In this document: piece by piece, positions 24,679-32,205 of the stretch
Numbering within the stretch: the first letter of the stretch is position 1
How the letters are laid out: each line of letters begins with the position of its first letter
NCBI GenBank assembly: GCA_900544985.1
Contig: UQXK01000014.1
Location: forward strand, 1 to 40,304
DNA: 40,304 nt
Reading direction: 5' to 3'
From: an uncultured Eubacteriales bacterium
Lineage (GTDB): Bacteria; Bacillota; Clostridia; Oscillospirales; CAG-272
Program-made: the position numbers and the translations under genes
The notes under the pieces: model-generated
The model's database searches: none
Told to the model about the DNA's origin: nothing
The model's input: the letters and a program-made list of their open reading frames with translations, nothing else

Positions 24679-25980
24679 ATGACTTATAACAAAAAGACTA
24701 TCGAAGATATCGATATCAAGGGCAAAAAGGTTCTTGTAAGATGCGATTTTAACGTTCCCGTAAAAGACGGCGTTATCACGAGCGAAAAGAGAATCGTTGA
24801 AGCTCTTCCGACGATCAAATATCTTGTAGCAAACGGCGCAAAGGTTATACTTTGCTCTCACATGGGCAAGCCCCACAACATATTTGAAGAAAGCTTCAAA
24901 CTCAATAAAAAAGAGCTTGCGGCAATCGCGGCTCTTCCCGAAAACGAGCAGGAAGCCGCAACGGCAGCTGCAAAAGAGAAAGCTCTCAAAGACAAGAGCA
25001 AATTCTCTCTTAAAATCGTTGCTGACAAGCTCAACGAGCTTCTCGGCGGTATCGTAACATTCGCAGAGGACACAGTCGGCGCCGACGCAGAAGCTAAGGT
25101 TGCTTCTCTCGAAGAGGGCAAGATAGTTCTTCTCGAAAACACACGTTTCAACAAAGGCGAAGAAAAGAACGATCCCGAATTTTCAAAGAAACTCGCTTCC
25201 TTTGCGGAAGTTTTCGTAAATGACGCATTCGGTTCCGCTCACAGAGCTCACGCTTCCACAGCAGGCGTTGCACAGTTCGGCGGACTTCCCGCAGTATGCG
25301 GCTATCTTATCCAGAAAGAGATCTCCATAATGGGCAAAGCCCTTGAAGATCCGAAGCGTCCTTTCGTCGCTATCCTCGGCGGAGCTAAGGTTTCCGACAA
25401 GATCGGCGTTATAAAGAACCTTCTCAACAAGGTTGATATGCTCATCATCGGCGGCGGTATGGCTTATACATTCCTCAAAGCTCAGGGCAACTCTATCGGT
25501 ACTTCCATCTGCGAAGACGATAAGCTTGAACTTGCAAACGAGCTTGTTGCAGAAGCTAAGGAAAAGAAAGTTTCTCTCCTTCTCCCCGTAGATAATATCA
25601 TAGGCAGAGAATACGACGAAAACACCGTAAACATGAGAATCTATTCCGACGCTATCCCCGACGGCTGGATGGGACTTGATATCGGTGAAAAGACACGCGA
25701 ACTCTTCGCTAAATCTCTTGTAGGCGCAGGCACGGTCGTTTGGAACGGACCTATGGGCGTTTCCGAGTGGAAGAACTTCGAAGGCGGCACTTGCGCTGTT
25801 GCGGAAGCTATCGCAAACAGCGGCGCTATCTCTATAATCGGCGGCGGCGACTCTGCAGCAGCAGTTGAAAAGCTCGGCTATGCTGACAAGATGACACACA
25901 TCTCCACAGGCGGCGGCGCTTCTCTCGAATTCCTCGAAGGACTTGAACTTCCCGGAATAGCTTGCCTTGAAAACAAATAA
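24679..25980 (+). CDS. pgk: Phosphoglycerate kinase
   Basis: Glycolytic ATP-forming enzyme (1,3-bisphosphoglycerate to 3-phosphoglycerate). The 433 residues exceed the usual 390-400. Conserved blocks are VLVRCDFNVP near residue 19, substrate-binding SHMGKP near 60, LLENTRF near 150 and the C-terminal nucleotide loop GGGDSAAA near 391. A roughly 35-residue charged, alanine/lysine-rich insertion (about 68-106) sits after SHMGKP, where most enzymes have only a short loop before the next helix. CGGAGG lies before the ATG. The clean codon usage suggests high expression. The 3' end overlaps an alternative upstream start of tpiA, but the likely tpiA start lies 25 nt later. Confidence 0.98.
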   Translation: MTYNKKTIEDIDIKGKKVLVRCDFNVPVKDGVITSEKRIVEALPTIKYLVANGAKVILCSHMGKPHNIFEESFKLNKKELAAIAALPENEQEAATAAAKEKALKDKSKFSLKIVADKLNELLGGIVTFAEDTVGADAEAKVASLEEGKIVLLENTRFNKGEEKNDPEFSKKLASFAEVFVNDAFGSAHRAHASTAGVAQFGGLPAVCGYLIQKEISIMGKALEDPKRPFVAILGGAKVSDKIGVIKNLLNKVDMLIIGGGMAYTFLKAQGNSIGTSICEDDKLELANELVAEAKEKKVSLLLPVDNIIGREYDENTVNMRIYSDAIPDGWMGLDIGEKTRELFAKSLVGAGTVVWNGPMGVSEWKNFEGGTCAVAEAIANSGAISIIGGGDSAAAVEKLGYADKMTHISTGGGASLEFLEGLELPGIACLENK

Positions 25981-26005
25981 TTTTCCGAAAGAAGATATAC
26001 AGACA

Positions 26006-26773
26006 ATGAATAAAGCAAAAAGAAACGTTGTTATCGCAGGAAACTGGAAAATGAACATGACTCCTGCTCAGACGACAGAATTTATAAAAGAGCTTACACC
26101 CATGGTAGACGGCATGAACGGTTGCAAAGTCGTTCTCTGCGTTCCGTTTGTAGACATTGCGGCAGCTGTTGAAGCGGCAAAGGGTACAAACATCGAAATC
26201 GGTGCGGAAAACGTTCATATGGAAGAAAAGGGCGCTTATACCGGAGAAGTTTCCGGCGAAATGCTTGCTGCCTGCGGCGTAAAATATGTTATCGTAGGTC
26301 ACAGCGAAAGACGTCAGTATTTCGGTGAAACAGACGTAACCGTAAACGGCAGATTAAAAGCGGGCCTTAAACACGGTCTTGAAGTTATACTTTGCGTAGG
26401 CGAAACTCTTACCGAGCGTGAACAGGGCGTAACATTCGAAACCGTAGCAAGACAGACAAAGATCGCTCTTGCAGGCGTTTCCGAGGAAGAGCTCAAACAC
26501 GTTATAATCGCTTACGAGCCTGTATGGGCTATCGGAACAGGCAAAACAGCTACTTCCGAACAGGCAGAGGAAGTTTGCCGTGACATCCGCGGCGTTGTCG
26601 CTTCTCTCTATTCCAAGGACGCGGCTGACGCTCTTACGATTCAGTACGGCGGCTCTATGAAGCCCTCCAACGCTGCTGAACTCCTTTCCATGGAAGATAT
26701 CGACGGCGGTCTTATCGGCGGCGCTTCTCTCAAAACAGAAGAGTTTACTTCTCTTGTAAAAGCTGCACAATAA
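26006..26773 (+). CDS. tpiA: Triose-phosphate isomerase
   Basis: Interconverts dihydroxyacetone phosphate and glyceraldehyde 3-phosphate. About 255 residues with GNWKMN (catalytic Lys), VGHSERR (catalytic His) and YEPVWAIGTGKTA (catalytic Glu), plus the phosphate-gripping GGSMKPSN. Start is the ATG at 26006, matching the conserved N terminus; an in-frame ATG at 25967 lies inside pgk. SD is GAAAGAAG. It forms a two-gene operon with pgk and is followed by a strong terminator. Confidence 0.98.
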   Translation: MNKAKRNVVIAGNWKMNMTPAQTTEFIKELTPMVDGMNGCKVVLCVPFVDIAAAVEAAKGTNIEIGAENVHMEEKGAYTGEVSGEMLAACGVKYVIVGHSERRQYFGETDVTVNGRLKAGLKHGLEVILCVGETLTEREQGVTFETVARQTKIALAGVSEEELKHVIIAYEPVWAIGTGKTATSEQAEEVCRDIRGVVASLYSKDAADALTIQYGGSMKPSNAAELLSMEDIDGGLIGGASLKTEEFTSLVKAAQ

Positions 26774-26787
26774 GATATTTGAATAAT

Positions 26788-26815
26788 AAAAAGCACGGCA
26801 TTTGCCGTGCTTTTT
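26788..26815. terminator. Bidirectional terminator between tpiA and spoIIIAH
   Basis: AAAAAGCACGGCA (26788-26800) and its complement (26803-26815), 13-bp stem with 2-nt loop, followed by T on both strands. Same stem core as at 11172 and 40213. Confidence 0.9.
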
Positions 26816-26816
26816 T

Positions 26817-27025
26817 GTGTGTGCAAGTATTGAATGTTGGGGCGTCTGCCCCAAACCCTAACACAAGAAACTTTTCGAGAAAAGTTTCTTGGAACTTCAA
26901 AAGCTTTCGCAAAAATAAAGTGATGTATTTCGGTGGGAAATTCTTTTGCCTACTTTTCTTATAAGAAAAGTAGGTCGGTGCGAAGTTCTTTGGCTTACCT
27001 TTCTTTCAAGAAAGGTAAGTTATTT
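26817..27025. repeat. Mosaic palindromic intergenic repeat, copy 3
   Basis: Follows the terminator, as in copy 2. GGGGC hairpin at about 26836-26855. Hairpin CAAGAAACTTTTC at 26864-26876 with complement at 26879-26891. An extra palindrome absent from copy 2 spans 26949-26974 (CCTACTTTTCTT plus complement). The 12-bp CTTACCTTTCTT palindrome at 26994-27005/27008-27019 touches the spoIIIAH stop codon. 26983-27025 is identical to 11314-11356. Confidence 0.85.
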
Positions 27026-27673
27026 CTCGTTTATCGTTACATTCTCAGGAAGAATTCCCGCTTGAAGATAAACGATTTCGAGTATTTGCGAAAGGTCGTT
27101 TGGCTGCAAGCCCTCGCTCTTTACGACAACGCTCGCCTTGTCACCGTTTATAACGGCAACGCACTCTTCAAAACCTTTGGCCTTTATAAGTGTTTCTATG
27201 TTCGACTCGTTTTCTATAACCTTTGCCATAGCAGCGATGTCAAGAAGAGCCTGCTCCTTTGCGGATTCGATAGCAGTTGCATCGTCTACAACGCCTTGGA
27301 GAACTTCGAGAGCCTCGTCACGTGCGCGTTCGCGTTCTATTACGGAAGCAGAGAAATAATCCTTATTGTCCTGTTCCTTGCCCGCTCCGCTGCCGCTCGG
27401 ATCTACATTTACAGGCGAATCACCGGGATTCTCGGCAGGGCTGCCAAACAATCTCCAATTCACATATACGGCGGCACCTATAAGAAGAACGGATAAAACA
27501 ATCACAAAATTGCGAAGTCCGAATTTTTTAGCGCCTTTTTTGATAGCGTCAGCCGTAAAAACACTCTTGAATTTAAAGTCCTTTTTCTTTCCTTCCGGAA
27601 GTTCAAGAACGGCTTCTGCTGCCGTTCCCTCAGCTTCACTTAATCTTTTTGCCGCTCTTTCTTCGTTTCTCAT
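27020..27673 (-). CDS. spoIIIAH: Stage III sporulation protein AH
   Basis: Mother-cell protein of the A-Q complex, which bridges to SpoIIQ across the two septal membranes and keeps the forespore active after engulfment. The 217 residues have a cytoplasmic tail, one membrane segment (about 54-74), a polar linker and an extracytoplasmic domain (about 110-217) with the ring-building fold of YscJ/FliF-like proteins. Last gene of the spoIIIA operon, 27 nt after spoIIIAG. The stop codon and last lysine codon lie in a 43-nt sequence also found at the end of the LRR gene. Confidence 0.92.
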   Translation of the reverse strand: MRNEERAAKRLSEAEGTAAEAVLELPEGKKKDFKFKSVFTADAIKKGAKKFGLRNFVIVLSVLLIGAAVYVNWRLFGSPAENPGDSPVNVDPSGSGAGKEQDNKDYFSASVIERERARDEALEVLQGVVDDATAIESAKEQALLDIAAMAKVIENESNIETLIKAKGFEECVAVINGDKASVVVKSEGLQPNDLSQILEIVYLQAGILPENVTINEK

Positions 27674-27700
27674 ACCAAAAATCTCCTTTTTTATTTTAAT

Positions 27701-28201
27701 TTATTTTGTTCCTACTACACAGATACGGTTTTTGGAAAGTCCGAACGCCGTAGAGACAAGATCGATGATTTTTCTTTTGACCGAAGAATCATCTCCCCCG
27801 GGGCACGCAATCGATACGCCCGTTATTGTCGGGTATACCTCTTTCAGAAGAACAAGTTCATTTGTTCCCTTTTCGTTCTTTATCGTTATGTACTCTTTTG
27901 AAATATCATTTCCGTCGATATTCTCATTTGAAACATATACGTATTCCGTACCGTTCTCTGTGCTGACTATCACGGAAACATTTGTGTCTCCTGTGATTTT
28001 CTCTGTCATGCTTCTAATTTTATTCTCGATGTCCCTTATATATTCCATTGTTCCGGAAGAATTTAAATTTTCTTTATCAGAGCTATTATTTTTCTTCCAC
28101 GGAGCAAGATATCCGAGAACAACAAGAATTATTCCGACGATTCCCAAAACCGCAAGTATTATCGTCTTTTTCTTTTCAAGACCGAAAGCAAGTCTTGCCA
28201 T
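27701..28201 (-). CDS. spoIIIAG: Stage III sporulation protein AG
   Basis: Forms a large oligomeric ring in the septal channel. The 166 residues have one membrane segment (about 12-34) and an extracytoplasmic ring-building domain (about 50-165) with NVSVIVSTENGTEYVYV and the C-terminal VSTAFGLSKNRICV, typical of SpoIIIAG. The start is 3 nt after the spoIIIAF stop, so translation is coupled. Confidence 0.93.
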   Translation of the reverse strand: MARLAFGLEKKKTIILAVLGIVGIILVVLGYLAPWKKNNSSDKENLNSSGTMEYIRDIENKIRSMTEKITGDTNVSVIVSTENGTEYVYVSNENIDGNDISKEYITIKNEKGTNELVLLKEVYPTITGVSIACPGGDDSSVKRKIIDLVSTAFGLSKNRICVVGTK

Positions 28202-28204
28202 GTC

Positions 28205-28696
28205 CTATTCCCCCTTTTTCATAATATTTATATTCACGGAATAAAGAAACAATTCCGAAAGATATGATTTTATCTCATCTTTTTTCGATACATCAGATAA
28301 AAAAACGTTTATATCCGTTATATTCACCGCAGATATATTCTTTGTATCAAGAGTTACTATTACAAACACCTCTTTATCTTCAAATCCGAAACGAGAACAA
28401 AGAAGCTTCTCTATTTCATTTTCCAGATTATCTCTTGTGTTCGATGTTATATCCGAATAGATCTCGCTGTATATCGCGTCTTTAACATCGCCCTCGCCAA
28501 AGCTGATATTCCCTATATTTTTCGGCACTTCCTTTGCAAACGATATCACGGGAGAAATAAGCGATGATACGACACAAAGCGAAATTATAAGTTTTATATG
28601 CTTTTTGAAACGTTCGGACGGCAAGATAACAAGGACCATTCCGCTCACGATAGCAACAATGCAAAAACTCTTTAAAAACTCTATAAAAGCGTTCAT
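28205..28696 (-). CDS. spoIIIAF: Stage III sporulation protein AF
   Basis: A 163-residue protein with two N-terminal membrane segments (about 8-28 and 36-54), followed by an extracytoplasmic domain with ring-building features. LFLYSVNINIMKKGE at the C terminus fits the family. The start overlaps the spoIIIAE stop by 4 nt (ATGA). Confidence 0.9.
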   Translation of the reverse strand: MNAFIEFLKSFCIVAIVSGMVLVILPSERFKKHIKLIISLCVVSSLISPVISFAKEVPKNIGNISFGEGDVKDAIYSEIYSDITSNTRDNLENEIEKLLCSRFGFEDKEVFVIVTLDTKNISAVNITDINVFLSDVSKKDEIKSYLSELFLYSVNINIMKKGE

Positions 28697-29799
28697 TTTC
28701 CTCCGCCTCCCGGAAAAGACACCGCCGTTATGGCAACGATGAAGAATACTCCTATACTCGCCACAATGGCTATTATAAATCCTACTATTTCTCCCATATC
28801 AGAGAAAAAAGTCCCCTCTTTTTTTAATGAGAAAGCAGAAGATATCGCGGAAAGCGCCGAAAACATAAGCTTCCACACTATAAGTTTTACGCACGGCAGT
28901 ACAAGCATTATGCAAAGAACTATTGCGCTTATAACTCCGGTTGTCGATTTTACCACACCGAGAGAGCCCGCAACAGTCGTAACAGCGTCTGAAAGCGCCC
29001 CCCCCACGATAGGTATGGCATTTCCGAGCACAAATTTCACGCCTTTTACGGCGGCGGTATCCGCGCTCTTCGCAATAATGCTCTGAAAAGTGAGCACGCA
29101 AGTGAGCACAAGCATGACCGCAGAAAGAATATAAGTTATTATGTTTTTTAAAAGCTTTGAAAATCCCGATATATCCACCTCGCCGCAGACGTTTGATGTA
29201 ACGGAAATCAGAAGCAACGCCGATATCATCGGAAAAAGCACAGATGTGCATATTATCTCCAATACGGAAACGACAGCAGCCAAAATCGTTCCGAAAACAA
29301 GAGAGGAGCCTATCCCGGCTTCTGCCGCCATTAGTGCCGACATAGACGGTATTACTACCAGCATAAACGAATTCACTTCTTCAAGAAAATTTGAGAGGTT
29401 CTCAAACAAAATCTTTATAAACATAAAAGATGCAGATGCCAAAACAAGTATTGAAACAAAGCTCAAAACATAAGAAAGAGAATCCGACACCACCGAATCT
29501 TTGAGCGCTCCTATCACAGCCGATATTATAACAAGCCCCAAAAGCATAAAAAATGCGGACATCGCCTCCGGAAAAACATCCGAAAAAATCTTTCCCAAAG
29601 TTTCAAATGCACTGTTTACGGTAAAAAAAGAAGAAAAATTCTCCGATGAAATTTCGGAAAGACCGTCCGGCATATACTTTGTTATCTCATCCGGAATCGT
29701 TATATCCGGAATGTCTTCCACTTCTGCGGCGAAAACTCCGAAAGAAAAAACAACGGAAAATATCAAAACCAAAATCAGTAAAAACCGTTTTTTTCTCAT
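28693..29799 (-). CDS. spoIIIAE: Stage III sporulation protein AE
   Basis: The polytopic membrane component of the feeding-tube complex. The 368 residues have an N-terminal signal sequence (KKRFLLILVLIFSVVFSFGVFA), an extracytoplasmic stretch with PDGLSEI and then about six to eight membrane segments. It shows the family's GxGSSLVFG and FVLGNAIPIVGGALSDA blocks. The start overlaps the spoIIIAD stop by 4 nt. Confidence 0.95.
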   Translation of the reverse strand: MRKKRFLLILVLIFSVVFSFGVFAAEVEDIPDITIPDEITKYMPDGLSEISSENFSSFFTVNSAFETLGKIFSDVFPEAMSAFFMLLGLVIISAVIGALKDSVVSDSLSYVLSFVSILVLASASFMFIKILFENLSNFLEEVNSFMLVVIPSMSALMAAEAGIGSSLVFGTILAAVVSVLEIICTSVLFPMISALLLISVTSNVCGEVDISGFSKLLKNIITYILSAVMLVLTCVLTFQSIIAKSADTAAVKGVKFVLGNAIPIVGGALSDAVTTVAGSLGVVKSTTGVISAIVLCIMLVLPCVKLIVWKLMFSALSAISSAFSLKKEGTFFSDMGEIVGFIIAIVASIGVFFIVAITAVSFPGGGGK

Positions 29800-30185
29800 C
29801 CCTCGACCACCCCGAATGCAAGCGAAATAAGGTTTTTTATGACAGGCAGCGCAAGATAGATTATCATTATTTTCGCCGCAAATTCGGTTTTGGACGCGAT
29901 GGCGCTTTCTCCCGCATCACGGCAAAGATCCGCCGCGCTTTCGGATATCACCGCTATTCCGAGCGCCTTTATGACAGTTTCTATGTAAACGGAAAAGCCT
30001 GTCTCCTTCGTTATTTCATGCATATAAGAAATTATCGGATAAAGCATGGCAATACTGCCGCCGAGAAGAATAAGCCCTGTAACAGCGCTTATAAAGCCCG
30101 ACATTTCGTTTTTTAACCCCTTCATCACACTTGTAGCGACAAGCCCGATGAGCGCCACTCCGCAAAGCTTTACTATCATACTCAA
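29796..30185 (-). CDS. spoIIIAD: Stage III sporulation protein AD
   Basis: A 129-residue membrane protein with about three to four segments, including GLVATSVMKGLKNEMSGFISAVTGLILL. Related in sequence to SpoIIIAC. It overlaps both neighbours by 4 nt, a tightly coupled arrangement typical of the operon. Confidence 0.93.
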   Translation of the reverse strand: MSMIVKLCGVALIGLVATSVMKGLKNEMSGFISAVTGLILLGGSIAMLYPIISYMHEITKETGFSVYIETVIKALGIAVISESAADLCRDAGESAIASKTEFAAKIMIIYLALPVIKNLISLAFGVVEG

Positions 30186-30376
30186 AGCCCGAACACATTC
30201 TTTACCGTGTCAATAAGACCGCCGATCTCTCCGACAAGCATAAGAAGAACTATTATTATACCGGCTACCGAAACAAGCATAGCCTGTTCATCTCTTCCGG
30301 ATTTTGACAAGACCTGATAAACGACCGTCACGAGAAAACCGATGCCGGCAACCTTCAAAATAAGCTCTATATTCAT
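30182..30376 (-). CDS. spoIIIAC: Stage III sporulation protein AC
   Basis: A 64-residue protein with two membrane segments, ELILKVAGIGFLVTVVYQVL and AMLVSVAGIIIVLLMLV. This matches the usual SpoIIIAC length and pattern, including the conserved GRDE(Q) loop. SD GGGGGAA lies before the ATG. It is preceded by a 174-nt gap after spoIIIAB, unusual in an otherwise packed operon. Confidence 0.93.
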   Translation of the reverse strand: MNIELILKVAGIGFLVTVVYQVLSKSGRDEQAMLVSVAGIIIVLLMLVGEIGGLIDTVKNVFGL

Positions 30377-30444
30377 CCTATATTCCCCCTGTTTTCATAT
30401 CCGTAAAATAAATACATTTTCAAAAATATATTTTATACATTATG

Positions 30445-30495
30445 AGTTTTCAAGCGCATTCTCTGTCTCTATAAGCTGACAGAGAGCAGAAAACT
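30445..30495 (-). other. Stem-loop in the spoIIIAB-spoIIIAC gap
   Basis: In the 174-nt gap 30377-30550. Inner stem TCTCTGTC (30460-30467) with complement at 30478-30485, closing a 10-nt loop. Outer stem AGTTTTC (30445-30451) with complement at 30489-30495. No U tract follows, so it is not a normal terminator. It may attenuate transcription, cut the transcript or stabilise the downstream genes. No promoter of a sporulation sigma factor was convincing in the gap. Confidence 0.45.
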
Positions 30496-30550
30496 TTGCT
30501 TTTGTCGCAATTGAATGACGGTATAACCACAATTATCGAAATTTTCAAAA

Positions 30551-31069
30551 TTATATTATCAAAATCGCGGCACAAGCGCCTGCCGCAATGCCGAGCGTTC
30601 TGTAAAGTTTTATATTTTTTTCGGTTTCCGCTCTTTGTTTTTCAGTTTCGTTCTTTAACATGGATATATAATAATCAAAGCTCTGCATTTGAATTTCGCC
30701 GTTGCTTTTCCCTATCACATCTCCGAAATCCATAATAAGGGAGCGCTGTTTTTCGGTAAGATGAAAATATTTCATACACTTTTCAAACGAAACGTTCCAA
30801 ACATTACAATAGATATCATCCTGCTCATGCGAACGAAGTTCCGGCAAAAATCCGCTTTTTTCAAGGAGATCATTTTCAAAATTTCTGTACATCACTTTTG
30901 TGGGAGTTAAAAAAAACCTCACCTGATTTTTTATGTATTCGAAAAGTTCAGCAAAAGCCTCGCACTCCGAAAGACGCTTTTTTTCATAATCGCCTTTGTA
31001 TATGCCCAGCAAAGAGAAAAAAACAAATATAAGAACAGCACCCGCAAGTTTCAATTTCTTGTCCTCCAT
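30551..31069 (-). CDS. spoIIIAB: Stage III sporulation protein AB
   Basis: A 172-residue protein with a hydrophobic segment at each end (about 7-25 and 153-172). The middle is helical and charged, with PxxLxxGDYEKKRLSECEAF-like features of the SpoIIIAB (GspF-like) family. It overlaps spoIIIAA by 19 nt, with SD AGGAC upstream. The C-terminal ends of SpoIIIAB proteins are usually hydrophobic, as here. Confidence 0.88.
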   Translation of the reverse strand: MEDKKLKLAGAVLIFVFFSLLGIYKGDYEKKRLSECEAFAELFEYIKNQVRFFLTPTKVMYRNFENDLLEKSGFLPELRSHEQDDIYCNVWNVSFEKCMKYFHLTEKQRSLIMDFGDVIGKSNGEIQMQSFDYYISMLKNETEKQRAETEKNIKLYRTLGIAAGACAAILII

Positions 31070-31953
31070 GAATCAAACACATCAAATTCCGTCTTTCCCG
31101 ATTCTTTATGCCTTGTTATTTTAATTAAAAATCTGAATATCTTAGCATCATACAACATCTTTATATTCGGTCTTTCAAGCAAACCGGAAATATCGGAAGC
31201 GTGAGCCGTAGCGATAAGAGGCACTCCGCTCGACTGCGCACTCATTATTGCGGAAGCTTCGCTTGCATCGCCTATTTCATCGCATATAATAACCTCCGGC
31301 GAAAGAGTTCTTGTGGCTATCTCTATTCCCTCGCCCTTGGGATATCCGTCGAGAAAATCGCATATGGTATGCGAAAACATATCCTTCATATATATCTCGC
31401 TTCTTGTATCCACGACACAGACGCGGAGACGGCGGATATCCGACGACAATGACAAAGCAATATCACGTATGACAGTCGTTTTTCCCTCTCCCGGCGGAGA
31501 ATAAAAAAGTGTGGGAAATACATTTCTTACGGGAGATATAACTTTAAGTACATCTGAGCAAACACCGTATACGGCATGAGGTATACGTATACAAACAGAA
31601 GTGATATCTCTTACACTTACGGTCTTACCGGATTCAACGACAGCGTGTCCGCAAACACCTATTCGAAGTCCGCCGGAAATCGTTATAAACCCGTCTTTTA
31701 ATGTTTTGCCGTATGTATGTACCGATTCTTCGCAAAGCTTTGAAATGATATCTTTAAGCTCCGCTTCATCAAAATATATTTCTCTCCCGCCAAACGAAAC
31801 AACATTTTTACCGGAATATGTCACGGACATAAGTGAATCCGCGCGCATTCTTATTTCGGTTATATCTTCCTTTTTGCATACGGAAAGAAATTTTATAAAA
31901 AACGGCTTTACGCGTTCCGGAAAACACATATATATCCTGTCAATAAAATCCAA
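31051..31953 (-). CDS. spoIIIAA: Stage III sporulation protein AA (secretion-type ATPase)
   Basis: Peripheral ATPase of the spoIIIA channel, related to PilT/GspE ATPases. The 300 residues have the Walker A segment SPPGEGKTT at about 152-160, where the first glycine of the usual GxxxxGKT is serine. Walker B is VIICDEIGD near 213. GGLRIGVCGHAV near 95 is a family block. Start is TTG at 31953, supported by AGAGGTGA 6 nt upstream; no ATG is closer. First gene of the operon. No clear sigma-E promoter was seen upstream. Confidence 0.93.
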   Translation of the reverse strand: MDFIDRIYMCFPERVKPFFIKFLSVCKKEDITEIRMRADSLMSVTYSGKNVVSFGGREIYFDEAELKDIISKLCEESVHTYGKTLKDGFITISGGLRIGVCGHAVVESGKTVSVRDITSVCIRIPHAVYGVCSDVLKVISPVRNVFPTLFYSPPGEGKTTVIRDIALSLSSDIRRLRVCVVDTRSEIYMKDMFSHTICDFLDGYPKGEGIEIATRTLSPEVIICDEIGDASEASAIMSAQSSGVPLIATAHASDISGLLERPNIKMLYDAKIFRFLIKITRHKESGKTEFDVFDSWRTRN

Positions 31954-32162
31954 AGTATCACCTCTTCTCTGATCCGAGCAATGCTTTTAGACAGCTTGAT
32001 AACACTTTAACGATTGTAACCGCCGCAAAGCTTTTCCTACGAAGACAAATTATAGACACCGACAAAACTCCGTCATGTAACCCCGCCTTAGGACAGGCGG
32101 TAACATTTCCGGCAAGGTTATATAGTAAATATATATTTACTTGTCCACTCCAATATGCAACA
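31954..32162. other. Intergenic region upstream of spoIIIAA
   Basis: No gene supported. It holds a small CCGCCT/AGGCGG hairpin near 32085-32102 and a TATAAT-like hexamer on the minus strand near 32050, but no matching -35 and no clear sigma-E motif. The spoIIIA promoter must lie here, but I cannot place it. Confidence 0.4.
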
Positions 32163-32195
32163 AAAAAACGCAGTTCATAATGAACTGCGTTTTTT
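32163..32195. terminator. Terminator of the large lipoprotein gene
   Basis: AAAAAACGCAGTTCA (32163-32177) with exact complement at 32181-32195, 15-bp stem and 3-nt loop, U tract on both strands. It lies 11 nt beyond the lipoprotein stop on the minus strand. Confidence 0.9.
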
Positions 32196-32205
32196 ATTAA
32201 ATTTT

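Noticed and set aside
32041..32100. Sporulation sigma-E promoter for spoIIIAA
   Set aside because: A TATAAT-like hexamer exists on the minus strand, but no -35 at the right spacing and no sigma-E -10 (CATACA-like) was found.
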